A DNA stretch of 5,003 bases from Burkholderiaceae bacterium (GTDB taxonomy: Bacteria; Pseudomonadota; Gammaproteobacteria; Burkholderiales; Burkholderiaceae), in the NCBI GenBank assembly GCA_023253905.1, contig JALREG010000221.1, positions 1-5,003 of the forward strand, given 5' to 3'. Position numbers and translations under genes: made by a program. Shown here piece by piece: positions 1-5,003 of this stretch (position 1 is the stretch's first letter; each line of letters opens with the position of its first letter). Below the pieces are notes generated by a model. The model had not been told where the DNA came from and did not search any database. It was given only the letters and a program-made list of their open reading frames with translations.

Positions 1-780
1 ACCGATGAGCAGGCGATGACGATCAAGATGAATGCCATCACCGAGTGGGCCGCACTGCCAGCAACTGAAATGTTTCTGCGTGACAACCGAGACGACAGCG
101 ACTTCTCCGCCTTCATGTCGGTCTGGTTCTACGAAGAGCAGAAGCATGCCCTGGTGCTGATCGAGTACCTCAGACGCTTCCGCCCCGATCTGGCGCCGAG
201 CGAAGCGGAACTGCATGCGGTCCGTTTCGAATTCGAACCCGCCCCGCCGCTCGAAACCCTGATGCTCCATTTTTGCGGTGAAATCCGCCTCAATCACTGG
301 TACCGTCGTGCCGCCCAGTGGCACACCGAGCCGGTGATTCGCGCCATCTACGACTTCATTTCCCGCGACGAGGCCCGCCATGGCGGCGCCTATCTGCGCT
401 ACATGAAGAAGGCGGTGAGCGAGGCGGGCGATGCCGCCCGCGCGGCGTTTTCGCGAATTGGTGTGCTCATGACGAGCGCAAGGCGAACCAGTCGTGCGCT
501 GCACCCCACCAATTTGCATGTGAATCGAACGCTGTTTCCCAACGATACCGTGCAGAGCCGGATGCCCGAACCGGGCTGGCTTGAGCGTTGGCTCGATGAG
601 CAGATCCGCTTTGACGCCGACTGGGAGCAACGCGTGATCGAGCGCATTCTCCACAACCTGTCGCTCTTGTTTGGGCGCAGCATCGATACCGCGCAGGAAC
701 TGAACCGCTACCGCCGTGAGCTTGTCCAGCGGCTGGGCGTGGGCGGCGCGCCACTGTCGGGTGAGTCTCAGGCGGCCTAG
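1..780 (+). CDS. Ferritin-like di-iron protein, 5' end outside window
   Basis: Predicted ferritin-like four-helix protein of unknown substrate. Numbering from the ATG at base 16, it has E-E-Q-K-H at 40-44 and D-E-A-R-H at 118-122, i.e. two ExxH motifs, plus a Glu between them in CGEIRLNHW (E89). One of E10 or E18 could be the fourth carboxylate ligand. This is the usual ligand layout of carboxylate-bridged di-iron proteins (ferritin, acyl-ACP desaturase and related oxidases), so iron binding is a family inference. The C-terminal part (about 130-254) is charged and has no motif I recognise. The frame stays open to base 1 with no convincing ribosome site before the ATG at 16, so the true start is probably upstream. 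The gene ends tail to tail with the cyclotransferase on a shared CTAG. It could be an oxygenase, desaturase-like enzyme or iron-handling protein; the sequence does not decide. Confidence 0.75.
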   Translation, partial: TDEQAMTIKMNAITEWAALPATEMFLRDNRDDSDFSAFMSVWFYEEQKHALVLIEYLRRFRPDLAPSEAELHAVRFEFEPAPPLETLMLHFCGEIRLNHWYRRAAQWHTEPVIRAIYDFISRDEARHGGAYLRYMKKAVSEAGDAARAAFSRIGVLMTSARRTSRALHPTNLHVNRTLFPNDTVQSRMPEPGWLERWLDEQIRFDADWEQRVIERILHNLSLLFGRSIDTAQELNRYRRELVQRLGVGGAPLSGESQAA

Positions 781-1193
781 CGGGGCGTGGCGTGGTCGCG
801 GTAGAAGCCGGCTGCTGAATCACGCGCAAAGCGCTCCGGATCCCAGGGCGCACCGTCAAGCGCGGTCGGGTCAATGAAGCGGTAAACCTCGGCCGGCAGG
901 GTCAGGTGGCGGCCGTCACGCGTGGCCACGCTCACCTGCACCGACTCGCGCTGGTATGCATCGCCCTCAAACTCGTCGAGCCGGGCGAGTTCAGCGTCGT
1001 CAACATTCAGGTAGAGCCGGCCGGGCGTACGGGCGCCCGCTTTGCGGCGGATCCCTGGGTAGCGCTGCCCCCGAACGCCCTCGCGAATAAAGTCCTCCAG
1101 CACTGCGGCCACACTTGCCAGCGGGCGAGGTACGAGCGGCGTCCAGACTGGCACAAACATCAGCGAACCGTAGGTAAAGACATGCCGAGTCAT
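777..1193 (-). CDS. Gamma-glutamylcyclotransferase, AIG2-like
   Basis: 138-residue AIG2/GGCT-fold protein. The N-terminus carries the family signature YGSLM (8-12) directly after the start. A central PGRLYLNV strand (57-64) is followed by LDEFEGDAYQRESV (72-84), where E76 is the likely catalytic acid by analogy with gamma-glutamylcyclotransferases. These enzymes release 5-oxoproline from gamma-glutamyl amines or peptides; the substrate of this copy is not shown by the sequence, and AIG2-like proteins are often of unknown role. The start at 1193 is chosen because family members begin only a few residues before YGSL, and a weak AAGGGCAAG ribosome-site match lies upstream. A longer in-frame extension to 1259 would lie wholly inside birA. 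It starts 4 bases after the birA stop on the same strand, so the two are very probably cotranscribed. Length is normal for the family. Confidence 0.85.
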   Translation of the reverse strand: MTRHVFTYGSLMFVPVWTPLVPRPLASVAAVLEDFIREGVRGQRYPGIRRKAGARTPGRLYLNVDDAELARLDEFEGDAYQRESVQVSVATRDGRHLTLPAEVYRFIDPTALDGAPWDPERFARDSAAGFYRDHATPR

Positions 1194-1197
1194 GGCG

Positions 1198-2001
1198 TCA
1201 CGCTTGCCCTTCGGCGCGAAGCGACAGATCGCCCGCCACGATATGTCGTTCGCCCGCATCGGTCAGCAGACGGAGCGCGCCGCTCGGGGCAATGCCGAGC
1301 GCCCGGCCGCGCTCGAGCGTCTGCCCGGTATCGCTCACCACCACCTGCCTGCCATGCCAGGCGTCGAACCGGGTCCAGAGCGGCAGAAAGGGCGTGAGCC
1401 CCTCGCGTTCATGCGTTACCCAGGCCTTCGCCACGGCGAGCGCGACGCTCGCCACCAGCGCCTCCACCGGAATCGGCGCCGTGTCCTCGAAGAGGCCGCT
1501 TGCGGGCTGGCCGATCAGCGCCTGGAGGTCCCGGGGCGCGAGCAGATTGAGACCCACCCCCACCACCACCCGGAGCCGAGGTTCCATGCGGGCGCTACCG
1601 GGACGAGATTCGATGAGAATCCCGCCGCATTTGCCGCCGTTGCGAAGCAGATCATTGGGCCATTTCAGCGCGAGCCCCTGGCAGTGTTCGGATAACGCCG
1701 CCGCAAGCGCGCAGCCCACCGCGAGTGACAGGCCGGGCGCAGGTGGGGCGGAACCGGCGCGCTCGAAGGCAAGCGACAGCGCAAGACTGCGCCCGGGCTC
1801 GGCAAGCCAGCTGCGTCCGCGCCGCCCGCGGCCGGCGCGCTGCGCCTGGGCGAGCACTGCCCGCGGGCCGGCGGGCGTGCTGGCAAAGGGCGCGTCGAGC
1901 AGCCAGCTATTGGTGGAGTCGACCTCGGCAAGCAGTTCGAAGTCTGGGCCGTCGGGGCCCAGAAGCTCGCGGATCAAGGGGGTATCGGGTGAGGGCATCA
2001 T
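1198..2001 (-). CDS. birA: Biotin--[acetyl-CoA-carboxylase] ligase (BirA), catalytic-only form
   Basis: Activates biotin with ATP to biotinyl-5'-AMP and transfers it to the lysine of biotin carboxyl carrier domains, in the cytoplasm. The 267-residue protein shows the family motifs in order: DSTNS (28-32), the biotinyl-AMP loop GRGRRGRSW (57-65), KWPNDLL (113-119), K124 in GGKCGGILIE (the ligand-binding lysine of E. coli BirA by alignment from memory), VVVGVGLN (145-152), and a C-terminal SH3-like domain from about 220. There is no N-terminal winged helix-turn-helix, so this is a group I, non-regulatory ligase that should not act as a biotin repressor. Two adjacent ATGs (2001 and 1998) are possible starts; a stop codon in frame just upstream excludes a longer form. 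No good ribosome site sits directly before them. In many proteobacteria birA is followed by coaX; here the cyclotransferase follows. Confidence 0.95.
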   Translation of the reverse strand: MMPSPDTPLIRELLGPDGPDFELLAEVDSTNSWLLDAPFASTPAGPRAVLAQAQRAGRGRRGRSWLAEPGRSLALSLAFERAGSAPPAPGLSLAVGCALAAALSEHCQGLALKWPNDLLRNGGKCGGILIESRPGSARMEPRLRVVVGVGLNLLAPRDLQALIGQPASGLFEDTAPIPVEALVASVALAVAKAWVTHEREGLTPFLPLWTRFDAWHGRQVVVSDTGQTLERGRALGIAPSGALRLLTDAGERHIVAGDLSLRAEGQA

Positions 2002-2061
2002 CGGCGCAGGCTGGGTTTGACGCGATCATACGGATCGTTTCCTCCCGACTATAATGAACCG
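2002..2061. promoter_or_regulatory. Divergent intergenic control region birA / ferredoxin
   Basis: Sixty bases separate the divergently read birA and ferredoxin genes, so both promoters must lie here or inside the flanking genes. On the plus strand there is a perfect TATAAT at 2050-2055. On the minus strand TATAGT (2053 to 2048) overlaps it and is the best candidate -10 for birA. No good -35 hexamer stands at 16-18 bases from either; a TTGACG at 2017-2022 is 27 bases from TATAAT, too far for sigma-70. A short dyad CGATC-N5-GATCG lies at 2023-2037. The assignments are pattern matches only. Confidence 0.5.
2050..2055 (+). promoter_or_regulatory. Consensus -10 element (TATAAT) for the ferredoxin operon
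   Basis: This is an exact match to the sigma-70 -10 consensus. Transcription normally begins about 6-8 bases after the hexamer, i.e. near 2061-2063, which is the ferredoxin ATG itself (2062). There is no Shine-Dalgarno match between the hexamer and the ATG. If used, the message would be leaderless or nearly so. The lack of a clear -35 or of an extended TG motif lowers confidence. Confidence 0.45.
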
Positions 2062-2379
2062 ATGAGCACCAGCTACTTTGAGCGTCACATTTTCTTCTGC
2101 ACCAACCGGCGTGATGACGGCCGCGCCTGCTGTGCGGCCAACGATGCCGAGCGCCTTCAAGCCCATGCCAAGGCGCGTGTCAAAGCGCTTGGGCTCTCGG
2201 GTGCCGGCAAGGTGCGGGTCAACAAAGCCGGCTGCCTGGATCGCTGCGAACTTGGCCCGGTCGCGGTCGTCTATCCCGATGCCGTCTGGTACACCTTCGT
2301 TGACGAGCATGACATCGACGAGATCGTCGACTCGCATCTTCGTGACGGCCGTCCCGTGGAGCGACTGAAGCTCGAATGA
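2062..2379 (+). CDS. Thioredoxin-like [2Fe-2S] ferredoxin
   Basis: 105-residue cytoplasmic electron carrier of the thioredoxin-fold [2Fe-2S] ferredoxin family (the Aquifex Fd / NuoE-C-terminal type). The cluster ligands are visible as C13 in HIFFCTNRR, C23 or C24 in GRACCA, and the C58-x3-C62 pair in GCLDRCELGP. The spacing fits the family, and the final VDEHDIDEIVDSHL helix is typical. Its redox partner is unknown. The ATG at 2062 is preferred over an in-frame TTG at 2017 because the family begins shortly before FFCTN and the longer form would cross the putative -10 box. The stop overlaps the start of the hydrolase (ATGA), so the two are translationally coupled. From memory this pair often precedes dacA in betaproteobacteria. 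Confidence 0.92.
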   Translation: MSTSYFERHIFFCTNRRDDGRACCAANDAERLQAHAKARVKALGLSGAGKVRVNKAGCLDRCELGPVAVVYPDAVWYTFVDEHDIDEIVDSHLRDGRPVERLKLE

Positions 2380-3068
2380 ACGCGTCCACCCGTACGCTGC
2401 TGATTGCCGGGCCCGCGGGTCCGATCGATGTTGCTCTCGACCTGCCCGCCGGCCCCATCCAGGGCATCGGCCTGGTTGCCCATCCGCATCCGCTCTACGG
2501 CGGTACACGCGACAACAAGGTGGTGCAGACGCTCGCGCGGGCGATGCTCGCAACAGGCTATGCCGTGTGGCGCCCCAATTTCCGAGGTGTGGGCGCAACA
2601 GCCGGTGAACACGACCATGGCCAGGGCGAAACCGATGATCTGCGTGCCGTGCTGGCCGCCGCCCAAGCCGACCCGCTAGTCCCCGAGGCAGCCCGCAGCA
2701 ACCTGGCATTCGCCGGATTTTCGTTTGGCAGTTTCGTGCTGTCGCGACTGCTCGCGCAATTACCGCCCGCCCAGCGCCTCGCGGCACCGGTTGTTCTGGT
2801 GGGCGTGGCCGCCCAGCGTTTCGCAGTGGAAGACGTGCCGCCCGGCGCACTGGTGATTCACGGCGAGGTTGACGACGTCGTTCCCCTTGCCGCTGTGCTC
2901 AATTGGGCGCGGCCGCAGAACCTGCCAGTGGTGGTGCTGCCGGGAGCCGATCATTTTTTTCACCGCAGACTCACGCTCCTCAAGCGTCTGGTGGTGGCCC
3001 ATCTCGTGGCGGCGCCACTGCTCGGATCGGTGTCAGGCCTTGAGCCGGCCGAACTTGCGGCCGACTGA
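2376..3068 (+). CDS. Alpha/beta hydrolase (COG2945-like)
   Basis: 230-residue predicted serine hydrolase of the alpha/beta superfamily, with no signal peptide, so presumably cytoplasmic. Motifs in order: HPHPLYGG (36-43, oxyanion region, typical of this subfamily), NFRGVGATAG (68-77), the nucleophile elbow GFSFGS with S116, HGEVDDVVP (162-170) with D166 as likely acid, and GADHFF (190-195) with H193 as base. The full catalytic triad is therefore present. The natural substrate is unknown for this subfamily; esterase or acylpeptidase activity would be a guess. Its ATG overlaps the ferredoxin stop by four bases (ATGA). A GAAG five bases upstream is the only ribosome-site match, which suggests coupled translation. 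It is followed 41 bases later by dacA on the same strand. Confidence 0.9.
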   Translation: MNASTRTLLIAGPAGPIDVALDLPAGPIQGIGLVAHPHPLYGGTRDNKVVQTLARAMLATGYAVWRPNFRGVGATAGEHDHGQGETDDLRAVLAAAQADPLVPEAARSNLAFAGFSFGSFVLSRLLAQLPPAQRLAAPVVLVGVAAQRFAVEDVPPGALVIHGEVDDVVPLAAVLNWARPQNLPVVVLPGADHFFHRRLTLLKRLVVAHLVAAPLLGSVSGLEPAELAAD

Positions 3069-3097
3069 TCCGGCCTGTTTTCACCGCGTTGCTATCC

Positions 3098-3102
3098 GGA
3101 GA
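3098..3102 (+). promoter_or_regulatory. Ribosome binding site of dacA
   Basis: GGAGA lies seven bases before the ATG at 3110, a normal distance. It supports that ATG over an in-frame TTG at 3089, and the resulting protein then begins exactly with a signal peptide. Confidence 0.7.
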
Positions 3103-3109
3103 TTTCACG

Positions 3110-4267
3110 ATGATCCGCCTGCTTGTCCGCCTGGTCGTCGGCCTGCTCGTCGGTGCGTCTGCCTTGCCGGCAGCGTGGGCGCAGGTTGCCCCGCCCACCA
3201 TGACCGCGCGTTCGTGGTTGCTGCTCGATGCCACCACGGGTCATGTCATTGCCTCGCATGAACCTGATCGCAAGTCCGATCCAGCCTCGCTCACCAAGCT
3301 CATGACGGCCTATCTCGCGTTTTCCGCCATCAAGGAAAAGCGGCTGGCACTGGATGCGCGACCCATGGTGTCGCAGCGTGCCTACAAGGCAATCGGTTCC
3401 CGGATGTTTGTCGAGCCGGCAGCGCCCGCTACCGTGGAAGAACTCCTGCGCGGCATGATCATTCAGTCGGGTAACGATGCCTCGGTGGTGCTTGCCGAGG
3501 CACTGGCCGGCGGCGAAGAGCCGTTCGCCCAGCAGATGAACCGCGAGGCCGAACGATTGGGGATGCGAAACTCCCAGTTCCGAAACGCCACCGGGCTACC
3601 CAACGCCGAGCACTACTCCACTGCACGCGACCTCGCCATTCTCGCCGCGCGCCTCATCAGCGACCATCCCGACTTCTACAAGTTCTATTCCGAGCGTGAA
3701 TTCACGTTCAACAAAATCCGCCAGCCCAATCGCAATCGGCTGCTGTTCATCGATCCCAGTGTAGACGGCATGAAGACCGGCTACACCGAGGCCGCGGGCT
3801 ACTGCCTGATCGCGTCGGCCCGCCGCGAGCAGCCCGGCGCGGGCTTCTCGCGGCGGCTGATTGCCGTGGTGATGGGTGCGGCCACCGAGTCCATCCGCAT
3901 CACTGAATCGCAACGTCTGCTCAATTACGGGTTTCAGAATTTTGAGACCGTCCGGGCCTATTCGAAGGGCCAGGAGCTGGGCAGCTACCCGGTCTGGAAG
4001 GGCAAGGGCGTGCTGGTGGCTGGGGCAGTCGAGCAGGACATCCTCATCACGGTGCCGCGAGGGCAGGCCGAAAAAATCAAGGGTGAGGTTGAGCGGGTCG
4101 AGCCGCTGCTCGCGCCGGTCACCCAGGGCCAGAAGATCGGCACGCTGCGAGTGAAGCTGGGCGAGCAGGTGCTTGCCGAGCGGCCGGTGCTCGCCCAGGC
4201 CACCGTCGACCAAGCCGGCTGGATCGGCAGGCTCTGGGATGGCCTGCGGCTCAAGTTCGCCAAATAG
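3110..4267 (+). CDS. dacA: D-alanyl-D-alanine carboxypeptidase, PBP5/6 type
   Basis: 385-residue periplasmic low-molecular-weight penicillin-binding protein that removes the terminal D-Ala from peptidoglycan pentapeptides. A Sec signal peptide spans 1-24 (MIRLL... hydrophobic core, cleavage site AWA|QVA). The serine peptidase S11 domain has all three active-site motifs: S60-L-T-K63 (acylated serine and general base), S120-G-N122 and K222-T-G224. A PBP5 C-terminal beta domain follows (about 275-365), and the end GWIGRLWDGLRLKFAK is an amphipathic, positively charged helix typical of membrane anchoring. Length matches the family. The start at 3110 is supported by its ribosome site and the signal peptide. 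It lies downstream of the hydrolase in the same direction and 64 bases ahead of an aminotransferase start; D-Ala released by DacA is a substrate of such an enzyme. Assignment to dacA rather than dacC is by homology class only. Confidence 0.95.
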   Translation: MIRLLVRLVVGLLVGASALPAAWAQVAPPTMTARSWLLLDATTGHVIASHEPDRKSDPASLTKLMTAYLAFSAIKEKRLALDARPMVSQRAYKAIGSRMFVEPAAPATVEELLRGMIIQSGNDASVVLAEALAGGEEPFAQQMNREAERLGMRNSQFRNATGLPNAEHYSTARDLAILAARLISDHPDFYKFYSEREFTFNKIRQPNRNRLLFIDPSVDGMKTGYTEAAGYCLIASARREQPGAGFSRRLIAVVMGAATESIRITESQRLLNYGFQNFETVRAYSKGQELGSYPVWKGKGVLVAGAVEQDILITVPRGQAEKIKGEVERVEPLLAPVTQGQKIGTLRVKLGEQVLAERPVLAQATVDQAGWIGRLWDGLRLKFAK

Positions 4268-4331
4268 ATCAGACCCCACCCCGCCCGTCTTTCGGCCTTC
4301 CCTTCACCCCCCTTCGTAGAGCGAGACCCCC
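4268..4331 (+). other. Short pyrimidine-rich spacer between dacA and the aminotransferase
   Basis: This spacer is rich in C and T. I find no stem-loop with a T run that would serve as a terminator and no convincing promoter. Read-through from dacA to the aminotransferase is therefore likely. The ribosome site before the ATG at 4332 is weak (GAGCGAG). Confidence 0.4.
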
Positions 4332-5003
4332 ATGAGCGAGCAGGTTGTTTATCTCAACGGAGCGTTTGTGCCGCTCTCCGAGGCCCGCATTCCGGTGCTC
4401 GATCGTGGCTTCATTTTTGGCGACGGCATCTACGAAGTCGTCCCGGTCTACGACGGGCGCCCGTTTCGGCTGACCCAGCACCTGAAGCGGCTGGAGCGAA
4501 GCTTGGCCGCGATCGGCATTGATAACCCCTTCGATGAGGCAGGCTGGCGCGCGCTGATCACCGATCTCGTTGGCCGGCACAGCTGGCCCAATCAATTTGT
4601 CTACATGCAGATCACCCGTGGCGTCGCGCGCCGTGACCATGCGTTTCCAAAAGGCATCCAGCCCACGGTGTTCGCGATGACCAGTGAATTCGTGGCGCCG
4701 GCTGCGGCACTGCGCGAACAGGGCCTGTCCGTCATCACTGCCGATGATGAGCGCTGGCTGCATTGCGACATCAAATCGGTATCGCTCCTTGGCAACGTGC
4801 TCGCGATCCTCTACGGCGTGTTCTCCGCCCGCTGGATCGTCGCGCAGCCGGCCGGCAATGCCCGCATGCAGGAAATCGCCGCCGCCATCCAGGCCGGCGC
4901 GCAGGCTTATCTCAACCGCCAGTACTCGACGATCGGCGTCGTCGGCGTGGTGCTCTGCATCGTGCTCGGCCTCGCGCTCGATTGGGCGACCGCGGGCGGC
5001 TTT
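4332..5003 (+). CDS. Chimeric frame: D-amino acid aminotransferase N-half joined to HppA N-terminus (3' end outside window)
   Basis: The frame starts at the ATG at 4332 and is open to the right edge, 224 codons. Residues 1-158 are a class IV (fold type IV) PLP-dependent aminotransferase closest to D-amino acid aminotransferase (Dat): [32 protein letters not shown] near the start, a [18 protein letters not shown] segment, and [18 protein letters not shown] with K148 as the PLP Schiff-base lysine. Instead of the usual RQ/KQ continuation and the C-terminal half with the PLP-phosphate loop (EgsSSN type), residues 159-224 match a membrane-bound pyrophosphatase: [36 protein letters not shown], then a membrane helix. 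A Dat lacking that half should be inactive. It may be a true joint formed by deletion, or an assembly misjoin; the reading frame is kept across the joint. From memory the usual neighbours after dacA-dat in betaproteobacteria are a DUF493 gene, lipB and lipA, none of which appear here. Confidence 0.85.
   Translation, partial: MSEQVVYLNGAFVPLSEARIPVLDRGFIFGDGIYEVVPVYDGRPFRLTQHLKRLERSLAAIGIDNPFDEAGWRALITDLVGRHSWPNQFVYMQITRGVARRDHAFPKGIQPTVFAMTSEFVAPAAALREQGLSVITADDERWLHCDIKSVSLLGNVLAILYGVFSARWIVAQPAGNARMQEIAAAIQAGAQAYLNRQYSTIGVVGVVLCIVLGLALDWATAGGF
4797..4808 (+). other. Fusion joint between aminotransferase and pyrophosphatase sequence
   Basis: The aminotransferase match holds through GNVLA (last codon GCG, 4803-4805) and the pyrophosphatase match is clear from ILYG (4806 onward). 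Both families commonly have Leu-Ala at this point, so a few bases such as CTCGCG may be common to both parents and the exact joint is uncertain by several bases. No inverted repeat, insertion-sequence end or duplication flanks it. Confidence 0.65.
4806..5003 (+). other. hppA: HppA (ion-translocating inorganic pyrophosphatase) N-terminal fragment within the chimeric frame
   Basis: These 66 codons encode the N-terminal region of a membrane-bound pyrophosphatase, which couples PPi hydrolysis to H+ or Na+ pumping. The recognisable part is [25 protein letters not shown], the conserved loop between the first and second membrane helices, followed by the hydrophobic helix [19 protein letters not shown]. 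The first helix is only partly HppA-derived ([13 protein letters not shown]); the residues before it come from the aminotransferase. No start codon of its own exists except the Met in the MQEI loop, which is too late. The catalytic and ion-selectivity residues lie beyond the window, so pump ion and potassium dependence cannot be judged. Confidence 0.8.

Noticed and set aside
1192..2020. Overlapping plus-strand frames of 160-240 codons across birA
   Set aside because: They are low-complexity Arg/Ala/Ser/Pro-rich translations opposite a clear biotin ligase.
2017..2022. TTGACG as the -35 box of the ferredoxin promoter
   Set aside because: It is 27 bases from TATAAT, well beyond the 16-18 bases used by sigma-70, and no other -10 stands at the right distance.
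2026..2850. Long minus-strand open frame (274 codons) opposite the ferredoxin and hydrolase
   Set aside because: It lies antisense to two well-supported genes, is rich in Arg, Ala, Gly and Pro as expected of a GC-rich shadow frame, and shows no domain motif.
3089..3109. Upstream TTG start for dacA adding seven residues
   Set aside because: It would put polar residues ahead of the signal peptide and ignores the well-placed GGAGA before the ATG at 3110.
3596..4279. Minus-strand open frame (227 codons) opposite dacA
   Set aside because: It is antisense to a gene with all S11 active-site motifs; its translation shows no recognisable family and mirrors dacA codon structure.
4268..4331. Possible terminator after dacA
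   Set aside because: The spacer is C/T-rich with no complementary arms and no U tract after a stem.
4269..4763. Minus-strand open frame (164 codons) opposite the aminotransferase
   Set aside because: The plus strand encodes a clear class IV aminotransferase here; the antisense product has no motif.
1..5003. CRISPR array, tRNA, insertion sequence, phage or defence system
   Set aside because: I saw no regularly spaced repeats, no transposase or integrase motifs, no terminal inverted repeats and no cloverleaf-like RNA gene; apart from the chimeric frame, the proteins are housekeeping or common accessory families.

Overview
The window reads as chromosomal DNA from a GC-rich betaproteobacterium. 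Rhodocyclales or Burkholderiales-like is the best guess. This rests on high GC at third codon positions, the protein flavour, and the order [2Fe-2S] ferredoxin, alpha/beta hydrolase, dacA, D-amino acid aminotransferase, which I recall as common in that class. The assignment is an inference and no search was run. Genes are packed tightly. I see no tRNA, rRNA, CRISPR array, insertion sequence or phage gene.

Layout. (1) Bases 1-780, plus strand: the 3' part of a ferritin-like (four-helix, probable di-iron) protein of unknown substrate, open at the left edge. (2) Bases 777-2001, minus strand: a two-gene unit, birA (biotin-protein ligase without the DNA-binding domain) followed 4 bases later by an AIG2-type gamma-glutamylcyclotransferase. 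The latter meets gene 1 tail to tail on a shared CTAG. (3) Bases 2002-2061: a short divergent control region with a perfect TATAAT placed so close to the next ATG that the transcript may be leaderless. (4) Bases 2062-4267, plus strand: a thioredoxin-fold [2Fe-2S] ferredoxin overlapping an alpha/beta hydrolase by ATGA, then dacA, a PBP5/6-type D-Ala-D-Ala carboxypeptidase with signal peptide and C-terminal membrane anchor. (5) Bases 4332-5003, plus strand: an open frame running off the right edge.

The most notable point is in region 5. The frame starts as an ordinary D-amino acid aminotransferase and includes the PLP lysine in [14 protein letters not shown]. At about base 4805 it switches, without losing frame, to the N-terminal part of a membrane-bound ion-pumping pyrophosphatase (HppA), recognisable by [18 protein letters not shown]. 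The aminotransferase loses its whole C-terminal half and HppA loses its own start and part of its first membrane helix. This is more likely a deletion/recombination joint or an assembly misjoin than a working new enzyme, but it is the item to check first.

Functionally, DacA (trims the terminal D-Ala of peptidoglycan stem peptides) and an intact Dat (interconverts D-Ala and D-Glu) would form a D-amino acid/cell-wall pair. BirA serves biotin carboxylases. The cyclotransferase probably acts in gamma-glutamyl or glutathione turnover. Apart from the chimeric frame, the genes look intact and ordinary, and I do not see a previously undescribed multi-gene system.
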